DNA of 60,430 nt from an uncultured Clostridia bacterium. GTDB lineage: Bacteria > Bacillota > Clostridia > Christensenellales > Borkfalkiaceae. The stretch is taken from assembly GCA_944338165.1 (NCBI GenBank), contig CALVLN010000007.1, positions 1-60,430 of the forward strand, given 5' to 3'. How positions within the stretch are numbered: the stretch's first letter is position 1; each line of letters begins with the position of its first letter. This document shows, piece after piece, positions 41,081 to 47,817 of this stretch. The position numbers and the translations under genes are program-made. The notes beneath the pieces were generated by a model. That model did no database searches. It was not told where the DNA came from and saw nothing but the letters and a program-made list of their open reading frames with translations.

Positions 41081-42457
41081 TCATTGCGGCCCCGCCTCAC
41101 GTTCCTGTAGCCGTTCCGCGATCGAGCGGGCTCTTTCGCCAAGGGCCGCGGGGCGGTTTTTCGCGCCGTCCAGGACGCATTCGTCAAACAGCCGTGCAAG
41201 GACGCTCCCGATCAGCCGCGGCGGGATGCCGAGCCGTTTGAGGTCGTTTCCGTCGATCTTGAGTTCGGCAAGCGAAAACGGCGCGCCTTCCCGCTGCATT
41301 TTTCGGAGGATGCGTTCCCATTTGACCACGGTGGGGGCGGGGGACGTGTCGTCCTTGCAGGCGGAATAGTCCGCCTGTTTGAGCGCAAAAAGTTTGGGCA
41401 GCAGCGGCCCGATGGCGGCAAGGTCGCGCCGCACCTTGGGTTCCTTCATGCGCAGGTCCAGATCGCGCATATGCAGCCGCACCAGTTCCGCCGTTTCCCG
41501 CGTGAGTTTAACGGGCGCTTTCAGGCGGGTCAGGATGTTCTCCGTCAGGCGGGCGCCTTCTTCGGCGTGGGCGTAAAAATTGCCGTCGCGGAGAAAGCAG
41601 AAGGGTTTGCCCACGTCGTGCAAAAGCGCCGCAAAGCGGATCTCGGGTGGGGCGTAACGCACGCAGCGCAGCGAGTGTTCCAGCACGTCGTAGCGATGAA
41701 AATCGCTGCGTTGGGCCATGCCGTGTCCGAGGGCGAGTTCGGGGAACACTTCGCCGAGCACGCCCGTGTCCCGCATGAGATGCAGCCCTTTATAGGGGCC
41801 CTCCCGGTCGCCTCTCTTTTCGTCGGCATGCAGAAGCAGAGAAAGTTCTTTGAATATGCGCTCGGGGGAGATGTCGCGGATGAGGGCATGGTGTGCGGCT
41901 GCGCCTTTCAGGCAGTCCTCGTCGGGGGTAAAGCCCAGCTGGGCAGCGAAGCGGCAAAGCCGCATCAGCCGCAGCCCGTCTTCGCCGAACACTTTTTGCG
42001 CGGGGGCGACGGTGCGGAGGATCCCCGCCGCGATGTCGCCGCAGCCGCCCAGCGGATCGCAGATTTTGTCGGCGGCGATGTCGTAATAGACGGCGTTGCA
42101 GGTAAAATCGCGCCGCCGCGCATCCACTGCGATATCTTCGGTGAAAGTGACTTCGGCAGGGGCATGTACGCCGCGTACGTATTTATCCGAACGGAAGCGG
42201 GTAAATTCGCAGCCGATATGCCCGTCGGTGAGGTTGACCGTTCCCGTGCGCCGGTAGACGGCGCGGGCGGAAAAGCCTGCCCGTTCCGCCGCAGCAAGCA
42301 AGGCGTCCTCGTCTGCCGCGGCACAGATGTCCCAGTCGGTTTGTCCGGACGGGGCAAACCCGCACAGCGCGTCGCGCACGCTTCCCCCGACGAGGTAGAG
42401 GGGGAAGGGGCACGCTTCGGCGAGCGCACGCAGGGAAGGGGGGAGAAACAAATGCAT
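41081..42457 (-). CDS. cca: CCA tRNA nucleotidyltransferase
   Basis: A 458-aa class II nucleotidyltransferase that builds or repairs tRNA 3' CCA ends. YLVGGSVRDALCG and TDWDICAA give the nucleotidyltransferase active site with its paired Asp, RRRDFTCNAVYYD follows, and the PolyA_pol RNA-binding region has DGLRLMRLCRFAAQLGF. The C-terminal HD domain has LEHSLRCVRYAPPEIRFAALLHDVGKP. The start at 42457 is the natural N-terminus (MHLFLPPSLR). Transcribed from the shared-minus-35 promoter 42491-42519, divergent from the lipid kinase. Confidence 0.94.
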   Translation of the reverse strand: MHLFLPPSLRALAEACPFPLYLVGGSVRDALCGFAPSGQTDWDICAAADEDALLAAAERAGFSARAVYRRTGTVNLTDGHIGCEFTRFRSDKYVRGVHAPAEVTFTEDIAVDARRRDFTCNAVYYDIAADKICDPLGGCGDIAAGILRTVAPAQKVFGEDGLRLMRLCRFAAQLGFTPDEDCLKGAAAHHALIRDISPERIFKELSLLLHADEKRGDREGPYKGLHLMRDTGVLGEVFPELALGHGMAQRSDFHRYDVLEHSLRCVRYAPPEIRFAALLHDVGKPFCFLRDGNFYAHAEEGARLTENILTRLKAPVKLTRETAELVRLHMRDLDLRMKEPKVRRDLAAIGPLLPKLFALKQADYSACKDDTSPAPTVVKWERILRKMQREGAPFSLAELKIDGNDLKRLGIPPRLIGSVLARLFDECVLDGAKNRPAALGERARSIAERLQEREAGPQ

Positions 42458-42490
42458 AGTCGGCTCCGTAAGGATTTTTTTGACAAAAAC

Positions 42491-42519
42491 AGTATAGCAA
42501 ATCTGAAAAAAAATTGCAA
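42491..42519 (-). promoter_or_regulatory. Promoter of cca-rmuC, sharing its -35 box with the divergent promoter
   Basis: Minus-strand TTGCAA (42514-42519) and TATACT (42491-42496) with a 17-bp spacer. TTGCAA is its own reverse complement and is also the -35 of the plus-strand promoter at 42514-42542. Confidence 0.68.
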
Positions 42520-42542
42520 TTCTTTGCGAAATGTTATATAAT
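42514..42542 (+). promoter_or_regulatory. Promoter of the lipid kinase/PAS-phosphatase operon
   Basis: TTGCAA (42514-42519) and TATAAT (42537-42542) with a 17-bp spacer, 38 bp upstream of the start codon at 42581. Confidence 0.82.
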
Positions 42543-42580
42543 ACGGACGAGATGCTTTTTTACGAAGGGGAAGATCCGGT

Positions 42581-43465
42581 ATGATCAACTTGATCGTGAG
42601 CCCGCGGGCGCTCCGCGGAAAGGGCGGCAGGCTGCTGGAACGGGTACGGGCGCGGCTGCGTGCGGCAGGGCGCGAAGTTTCCCTCTTTCTCACGCAGAAA
42701 AAAGGTGAGGCGGGGGAGATCGCCCGGCAGATCACGGCGGAGGGGGAAAGCACCCTCGTCGCCATGGGCGGCGACGGCACGCTCAACGACGTGCTCTGCG
42801 GTATCGTGCGGCTGGAGGCGTGCAGGCTCGGGCTGATCCCTGCGGGGACGGGCAACGACTTTGCCGCCGCTGCGGGCATTCCGCGCGGGGCGGCGGCGCT
42901 CGATCTCATCCTCGGCGGGGAAGCGGTCTATACCGATTATCTTGAATTCGGCGACGGCAGGCGGTCGCTCAACATCGCCGGCATCGGCATCGACGCCGAC
43001 ATCCTGCAGCGCTGCGAACGCATGAAGGTCCGCGGCCGCATCAAATACTTCCTGGGGCTTTTGTCCTCGCTCCGCCATTATCGCGGCAATACGATCCGCC
43101 TTGAACTCAACGGGACGGTGCGGGAGTATCATTCCATGATCGCGGCGTTCTGCAACGGCAGGCAGCTTGGCGGGGGCATCCCCATTTGCCCGCCCGCCGT
43201 GCTCGACGACGGCAAGATGGATCTCGTGCTCGTGGAATATCCCGACCGCAGGAAGATCTTAGGTGCTCTTATCAAACTCATGCGCGGGAAAGTGCTTTCC
43301 CTGCCCTTTGCGCATCACGTGCTCTGCGAGCGCGTCAGCGTCGTCCCTTCCGTACCGGAAATGGCGCAGTACGACGGCGAGCTGTACCCCGCGGAACGCA
43401 TGGATGCGTCGATCGTGACGGGAAAACTGCGCATGTTCCGAGGTGATCATGGCAAATCTGTATAA
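42581..43465 (+). CDS. YegS/DagK-like lipid kinase
   Basis: A 294-aa diacylglycerol kinase-family protein. The catalytic LVAMGGDGTLNDVLCGI box and LIPAGTGNDFAAAAG nucleotide-binding segment lie at about residues 58-98. The C-terminal beta domain with the substrate region ADILQRCERMK and ICPPAVLDDGKMDLVLV fits YegS/BmrU/DagK. Likely phosphorylates a diacylglycerol-type lipid in the cytoplasmic leaflet, with DagB-like salvage as one possibility. Exact substrate not determinable. Its 3' end overlaps the PAS-phosphatase gene by 17 bp, so the two are coupled. Confidence 0.88.
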   Translation: MINLIVSPRALRGKGGRLLERVRARLRAAGREVSLFLTQKKGEAGEIARQITAEGESTLVAMGGDGTLNDVLCGIVRLEACRLGLIPAGTGNDFAAAAGIPRGAAALDLILGGEAVYTDYLEFGDGRRSLNIAGIGIDADILQRCERMKVRGRIKYFLGLLSSLRHYRGNTIRLELNGTVREYHSMIAAFCNGRQLGGGIPICPPAVLDDGKMDLVLVEYPDRRKILGALIKLMRGKVLSLPFAHHVLCERVSVVPSVPEMAQYDGELYPAERMDASIVTGKLRMFRGDHGKSV

Positions 43466-44513
43466 AGCGGTGCTCGATCAGATCCCGACCGCGGCGATCG
43501 TCGTGGACAAATCGTATCGGGTCCGCTATGCAAACAGGGCGTTCAAGACGTTTTTTTCTTCGACCTTACGCGAGCGGGGGAGCCTGAAGCATGCCGTTGG
43601 CTGCCGGGAGCCGGTCCGCCGGTGCGGCGATTCCGTCAAGTGCGCTTACTGTCCCATCAAAAATCTCTTCGCCGACGCCATCGGCGGCAACGGCCGCGCT
43701 TTCCGCAACATCATCATGCGTACGGGCGAAAACGCCAACGTCGCCCTGCGCATCAAGGTGCAGCCGCTCGGGAAATTTTATCTCGGCATCGTCGACAACG
43801 CGTACGAGATGGAGATCGCGCGGGAGATGCACTCCGCGCAGGATATCCAGCAGCGCCTGCTTCCCGCCGCCAAGAGCGAACAGGGCGTGCCGTATTCCTT
43901 CATGTACATTCCCTGCCGCGAGATCGGCGGGGATCTGCCGGACGTCTATCAATGCGGAGGCGATACGTTCGGCGTGCTTGCCGACGTTTCCGGCAAGGGG
44001 ATCTCCGCGGGCATGCTGTCCGCCTTCGTGCGGGCGGGGTGGGACCGCACCGATCCGTCGCCCGCGTCCGCGCTCCGCAAACTCAGCGCCAAATTTCAGG
44101 AGCTCAACCCGGACGAAACGTCGTACATCACGGCGGTTGCCGTGCGCGTGGACCGCGGCCGCGGGGAGATCCACTATTCCATCGCCGGGCACAACGCGCC
44201 CATCCTGTTAAAAAGCGGGCTCGGCATCGACGAGATCACCATGAATTCGCCCCCCATCTCCAACTGGATGCCCGAGTTTGCCTATCAGGACCGCCTCATC
44301 GGCTATCGCCCGCACGATATCCTGGTGCTTCTGACCGACGGTGTCATCGAGAGCCGGAACGAGGCGGGCGAGCAATTTTCCCTCGAGCGGGTGGAGGGCA
44401 TCCTGCAGCGCTCACTCTCCGCCGAACATTTCATCGAGCGGCTGAAGGCGGCACTCACCGAATTCTGCGGCGCCTTTGACGACGATCTGACCGCCGTTGC
44501 CTTTGACCTGTAA
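43449..44513 (+). CDS. PAS-sensor SpoIIE-type PP2C phosphatase
   Basis: A 354-aa protein. A PAS-like domain (about 1-115) contains ILVVDKSYRVRYAN-like sequence and a cysteine cluster (GCREPVRRCGDSVKCAYCPIK) that could bind a metal or cofactor. A PP2C/SpoIIE (RsbU-like) domain follows: SAQDIQQRLLP, EIGGDLPDVYQC, LADVSGKGISAG, GHNAPILL, LLTDGVIE and DDLTAVAFD supply the acidic metal residues. The start is ATG 43449 after gaggtg, in preference to GTG 43443. Such proteins dephosphorylate anti-anti-sigma factors; no anti-sigma partner is in the window. Ends at terminator 44519-44554. Confidence 0.88.
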   Translation: MANLYKAVLDQIPTAAIVVDKSYRVRYANRAFKTFFSSTLRERGSLKHAVGCREPVRRCGDSVKCAYCPIKNLFADAIGGNGRAFRNIIMRTGENANVALRIKVQPLGKFYLGIVDNAYEMEIAREMHSAQDIQQRLLPAAKSEQGVPYSFMYIPCREIGGDLPDVYQCGGDTFGVLADVSGKGISAGMLSAFVRAGWDRTDPSPASALRKLSAKFQELNPDETSYITAVAVRVDRGRGEIHYSIAGHNAPILLKSGLGIDEITMNSPPISNWMPEFAYQDRLIGYRPHDILVLLTDGVIESRNEAGEQFSLERVEGILQRSLSAEHFIERLKAALTEFCGAFDDDLTAVAFDL

Positions 44514-44518
44514 ACGAT

Positions 44519-44554
44519 AAGATCCCCTGCCGCATGGCTGCGGCAGGGGATCTT
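44519..44554. terminator. Bidirectional terminator between convergent genes
   Basis: A perfect 16-bp stem (44519-44534/44539-44554) with a tggc loop, followed by gtgttt on the plus strand. It serves the PAS-phosphatase gene and probably the convergent small membrane-protein gene. Confidence 0.8.
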
Positions 44555-44564
44555 GTGTTTGGGG

Positions 44565-44786
44565 TTACTGCAAGAAAAGTTTTTTGAAGAGCAGGACCCA
44601 GATGAGGTCGAGCCAACCGAAGATGATACCGAACGGGATCGTGAGGATGCTCACCACGAGGCGGATGATGCCGCCGCGCTGCAGCCAGGTGGACCATCTG
44701 ACGATAACTTCGACGACCCAGTTGACGCCGGGGATCAGGAGCAGGATGATCTGCACCAGACGGTTGAGCTTGTTAAACCATGTCAT
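44565..44786 (-). CDS. Small hydrophobic membrane protein
   Basis: A 73-aa protein with two hydrophobic segments (about 10-28 and 40-68) and a Trp-rich character (WFNKL, VNWVVEVIVRWSTW, FGWLDLIWVLLF). It has a good GGAG site and a clear promoter (44816-44844), which supports it being real. No family recognised; similar small proteins are often called hypothetical. It stands as a single-gene unit between the terminator and the yfcE gene. Confidence 0.75.
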   Translation of the reverse strand: MTWFNKLNRLVQIILLLIPGVNWVVEVIVRWSTWLQRGGIIRLVVSILTIPFGIIFGWLDLIWVLLFKKLFLQ

Positions 44787-44815
44787 AGCAATTTCTCCTT
44801 TTTTATAGTATCTAC

Positions 44816-44844
44816 ATTGTAGCGCAATTTTATGAATTTGTCAA
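44816..44844 (-). promoter_or_regulatory. Promoter of the small membrane-protein gene
   Basis: Minus-strand TTGACA (44839-44844) and TACAAT (44816-44821) with a 17-bp spacer. It overlaps the short gap after yfcE, for which no terminator was seen. Confidence 0.8.
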
Positions 44845-44859
44845 GGTCTGCACGAAAAA

Positions 44860-45396
44860 TTATACCGGTTTCTCGCAGCGGAAGGGAAGACCCGTCGTGA
44901 GGTCGTACCAGGTGAGCGCATCCGCCTCAGCGAGGAGGCAGGCGTGCGGCGAGCCCTCTTTGGGGATGGAGACGGACCCGCAGTTGATGTAGCGGACGGG
45001 CGGACGAAGCTCAAAGGCGGGCACGTGGAAATGTCCGTTGAACAGAAGGTCCCCCTCCCGCAGGCAGGCGGGCGTCTTGTGGCCGTGGGCAAGGAATGCC
45101 GTTTTCCCGCCGAGCTGAAGCACGGCGTAGTCCGCCATCATGGGAAACTCCAGCACCATCTGGTCGACTTCGCTGTCGCAATTGCCGCGCACGGCGATGA
45201 TCTCGCGCTTGAGGCCGTTTAAGATCTTCGTGCAGGAAACGGTATCGTAATCGCGGGGGAGCGCATTGCGCGCGCCGTGATACAAAAGGTCGCCCAGCAG
45301 GACAAGGCGGTCTGCCCCGCAGCGCCTGTAAAAGCCTGCGAGCAGATCGCAATAGTATGCCGAGCCGTGGATATCGGATGCGATGAGGTATTTCAT
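44860..45396 (-). CDS. yfcE: YfcE-like metallophosphoesterase
   Basis: A 178-aa calcineurin-like phosphoesterase. Metal-binding motifs appear in order: SDIHGS (about 8-13), GDLLYHG (35-41), RGNCD (70-74), LAHGHK (103-108) and FNGHFHVPA (about 118-126). The size and the INCGSVSIPKEG segment fit YfcE/MJ0936-type phosphodiesterases, whose physiological substrate is uncertain. It starts one base after the HAD gene's stop, with AAGGAG in that gene's end, so they form a translational pair. Confidence 0.9.
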   Translation of the reverse strand: MKYLIASDIHGSAYYCDLLAGFYRRCGADRLVLLGDLLYHGARNALPRDYDTVSCTKILNGLKREIIAVRGNCDSEVDQMVLEFPMMADYAVLQLGGKTAFLAHGHKTPACLREGDLLFNGHFHVPAFELRPPVRYINCGSVSIPKEGSPHACLLAEADALTWYDLTTGLPFRCEKPV

Positions 45397-45397
45397 G

Positions 45398-46231
45398 TCA
45401 GTCTCCTTGTCTGCGGGATGCGCATGGGCCCGTCGCTTGGGAAAGCAGCGTGCGGATCGTGGTCAGAACGCCGCCCCGCGTGTTGGCGGGGATGACGTTC
45501 GGGAAAGCTTTTTTCAGGGGCGGATAGGCGTTTTCCGGAACGAAGGCATAGCCATGTCCGCATTCTTTTAACATTTCATAGTCGTTCATATGGTCGCCGA
45601 AGGCGGCGCATTCCTCTATGTTCAAAGAAAAATACCGCCGCAGAAAGGCAAACGCATGCCCCTTGTTCGCTTCGGGCGCGGAGACGTCGCACCAGACCTT
45701 TCCCGAGATCTGCGTACGCAGCGCTGGGAGCTTTTTGGGCAGCGTGCGCAGGCAGTGCTCTGCCGCGCCCCGCCCGTCATAGACGGAGATCTTGCAGACA
45801 TGCTCCCGCCCGATGACGTCTTTGAGGTCGTCGACTTTCTGAAGCGCGGGATACGCTGCCGCCGTAAGCGCATAAAAATCCGCGTCGTCCCGGTCAAAAT
45901 AGGCGCATTCCGTTCCGCAGAGGATGGGGCAAAGCGCCTCGTCTGCTCGGATGGCGTCGAGCGTGCCGGAAAGTAGCGCATCGGGAACGGGCGCGAGGCG
46001 CAGCGTCTTCCCGCGGTAGCGGACGAGCGCGCCGTTTTCGCAGAGAAAGACGACCTTGTCCGCGACGGGGGCGAACATCTGCGCCAGGCAGGCGTATTGG
46101 CGCCCGCTCGCCGCCGCAAACAGCGCGCCGCGGCCGGCAAGCGCTTCGATGAGGGGAAAGACCTCTGCGGGCAGGCGGCCTTCGCCGTCCAGAAGCGTGC
46201 CGTCGAGGTCGCTTGCGATGAGTTTCAGCAT
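45398..46231 (-). CDS. HAD-superfamily (Cof-type) hydrolase
   Basis: A 277-aa haloacid-dehalogenase phosphatase of the Cof/YbiV class. Motif I is IASDLDGTLLDGEGRLP, motif II the Ser/Thr in AAASGRQ, and motif III/IV the Lys in ANKGHAFAFL and AFGDHMNDYEML with its two Asp. The C2 cap between about 85 and 190 is of normal length. The start at 46231 (MLKLIASDLDG) lacks a strong ribosome binding site. It lies between the MDR gene and yfcE; substrate is likely a sugar or cofactor phosphate but cannot be told. Confidence 0.9.
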   Translation of the reverse strand: MLKLIASDLDGTLLDGEGRLPAEVFPLIEALAGRGALFAAASGRQYACLAQMFAPVADKVVFLCENGALVRYRGKTLRLAPVPDALLSGTLDAIRADEALCPILCGTECAYFDRDDADFYALTAAAYPALQKVDDLKDVIGREHVCKISVYDGRGAAEHCLRTLPKKLPALRTQISGKVWCDVSAPEANKGHAFAFLRRYFSLNIEECAAFGDHMNDYEMLKECGHGYAFVPENAYPPLKKAFPNVIPANTRGGVLTTIRTLLSQATGPCASRRQGD

Positions 46232-46240
46232 AGAAGAAAG

Positions 46241-46266
46241 GCCCCGCCCCGTACGTGGGGCGGGGG
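46241..46266 (-). terminator. Weak hairpin between the MDR and HAD genes
   Basis: A 9-bp GC stem (46242-46250/46257-46265) with a 6-nt loop; on the minus strand it is followed by cctttctt, a poor T tract. Read-through into the HAD gene is plausible. Confidence 0.4.
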
Positions 46267-46271
46267 ATCGG

Positions 46272-47285
46272 TCACAGAAGTTCCAAAATGTCAAGCGTAT
46301 CGACTTCGCGTTCCGCGGGATTTTCCGCGATCTCCGCGATGACGGACGCGGCCTTCGAAGCGGGTGCGCGGCGGATGCGGAAAGCGGAAAGGTCGACCGC
46401 CTTGTTGGCGAGCAGGTTGACGGCGGTAGGCAGGTAATCCTCCGTGTCGGCGACGCCGTAGACGGCGATCTGCTTGCGGAAGGCGAGGTCGAGATTGACC
46501 ATGAGGTCGCCCGCGTGGAAGCCGCAGAATACGGTGTTCGTGCCGCGCGCGCTGACGCGGAAGGGGAATGACTTGTCCTGCAGCCCCGACGTGGTGACGA
46601 AGATGGCGCCGTCGGCAAGCCGCCCGCCCGTGATCTGCGCGATGCGGTCGATGAGGGAGTCGTCGGCATAAGAGGTATAGTACACGCCGTTCTGTTTGGC
46701 AAATTCCAGGCGGTCGGTGTGATTGTCGATGAGGATGGGGGAGATCTGCTGATAGATGAGCAGGCGGCAGACGATGATGCCGAGCATATCCCCGCCGATG
46801 ACGGCAATATGCTGGCCCTTCTGCACGTTGAGCGTATCCAGCGCCGCCTTGGCAAGCGCCACGAGCTCGGCGACGAGCGCCGCCTCGTCGGAAAGCGATT
46901 CGGGGACGGCGGTCACGTCGCTTTCTCTGACGCATACGAAGTCGCGCAGGAACCCGTTTTCCGTCTGCCCGCGGATGCGCATGCCGTCGGCGGAAAAATC
47001 AAGCTTTTCCGTTCCCGTATCTTCCGGCTGCGGAAAGGTGTGCAGGACGACGCGCGTGCCCTTTTTCAGGCTTTCGGGGCCGTCTTCGTTCATGATCCTG
47101 CCGATCGCAAACCGCCCGGGGACGATGGGGTAGGGCGCTTTGACGGCGCCGTTGAAGAGGCACGCGTCAATGGTGCTCAGCAGCACGTCTGTCACGCGTA
47201 CTTTCAGTTCGCCTTCCTGCGGCTCGGGCGTGAGTTCCGATTCGCGGGAAAGTTTTTTGGGGGCCGTGAGTTTCCATACGTTCAT
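46272..47285 (-). CDS. Zinc-less MDR-superfamily dehydrogenase-like protein
   Basis: A 337-aa medium-chain dehydrogenase/reductase-like protein. A GroES-like N-terminal half (about 1-135) is followed by a Rossmann half, with the nucleotide-binding stretch IAVIGGDMLGIIVCRLLI near 155-172. The residues that bind catalytic zinc in alcohol dehydrogenases are absent. LLSTIDACLF replaces the C-x-T-D type motif, PGRFAIG replaces the GHE motif, and there is no four-Cys structural-zinc loop. The dinucleotide loop GGDMLG also differs from the usual GxGxxG. It may be a non-zinc reductase or no longer catalytic. It has its own promoter (47339-47367) and a GGAG site. Confidence 0.75.
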   Translation of the reverse strand: MNVWKLTAPKKLSRESELTPEPQEGELKVRVTDVLLSTIDACLFNGAVKAPYPIVPGRFAIGRIMNEDGPESLKKGTRVVLHTFPQPEDTGTEKLDFSADGMRIRGQTENGFLRDFVCVRESDVTAVPESLSDEAALVAELVALAKAALDTLNVQKGQHIAVIGGDMLGIIVCRLLIYQQISPILIDNHTDRLEFAKQNGVYYTSYADDSLIDRIAQITGGRLADGAIFVTTSGLQDKSFPFRVSARGTNTVFCGFHAGDLMVNLDLAFRKQIAVYGVADTEDYLPTAVNLLANKAVDLSAFRIRRAPASKAASVIAEIAENPAEREVDTLDILELL

Positions 47286-47338
47286 GCGGGCGTTCTCCTC
47301 GGGCCGGCGGCGCGTATTGCCGCTGCGGCCCTGTCTGT

Positions 47339-47367
47339 ATTATAGCGCAAATGCAGGCGGTTTGCAA
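47339..47367 (-). promoter_or_regulatory. Promoter of the MDR-HAD-yfcE group
   Basis: Minus-strand TTGCAA (47362-47367) and TATAAT (47339-47344) with a 17-bp spacer. Confidence 0.82.
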
Positions 47368-47463
47368 GTAAAAAGCGGGAAAAATCCGCATTCGGCTCTG
47401 CCGCCGCGCGCGGCAAAAATTTTTTCTTTCGGATAAGTTTTTTCGTTTCCCTTTGAAAATCAG

Positions 47464-47492
47464 TTGACGAACGGCAAAAAAACGGCTATAAT
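47464..47492 (+). promoter_or_regulatory. Promoter of rpmE
   Basis: TTGACG (47464-47469) and TATAAT (47487-47492) with a 17-bp spacer, 50 bp upstream of the rpmE start. Confidence 0.85.
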
Positions 47493-47542
47493 AAACGGGT
47501 ATTCAGACAGAAAAAGATCCGGAAAAAGCGAGGTGAAAGAAA

Positions 47543-47746
47543 ATGAAATCGGGAATTCATCCGAAATATCACGAAGTAACCGTCGTCTGCGCATGCGGCG
47601 AGACCTTCAAAACGGGTACGACGAAGGATGTTGACGTTTTGAAAGTGGATATCTGCAGCAAATGCCATCCCTTCTTCACGGGCAGGCAGAAACTCGTGGA
47701 TACCGGCGGACGCGTCGATAAATTCAAGAAAAGATACGGAATTTAA
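47543..47746 (+). CDS. rpmE: 50S ribosomal protein L31
   Basis: A 67-aa L31 of the zinc-binding (C+) type. The start [19 protein letters not shown] and the following [10 protein letters not shown] give the CxC plus CxxC zinc site. The end [13 protein letters not shown] is canonical. It has its own promoter (47464-47492) and terminator (47755-47782). In this clade rpmE sits ahead of the DUF1385/prmC/prfA group, as here. Confidence 0.97.
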   Translation: MKSGIHPKYHEVTVVCACGETFKTGTTKDVDVLKVDICSKCHPFFTGRQKLVDTGGRVDKFKKRYGI

Positions 47747-47754
47747 CAAAGCTT

Positions 47755-47782
47755 CAGCCTCAGGATCCACTGGGGCTGTTTT
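47755..47782 (+). terminator. Terminator of rpmE
   Basis: A 9-bp stem (47755-47763/47770-47778, one G:T pair) with a 6-nt loop, then tttt; outer a-rich and t-rich flanks extend the pairing. Confidence 0.72.
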
Positions 47783-47817
47783 GTTATCCTTTTTGAGACG
47801 GGATTTGACGGGTTGCA

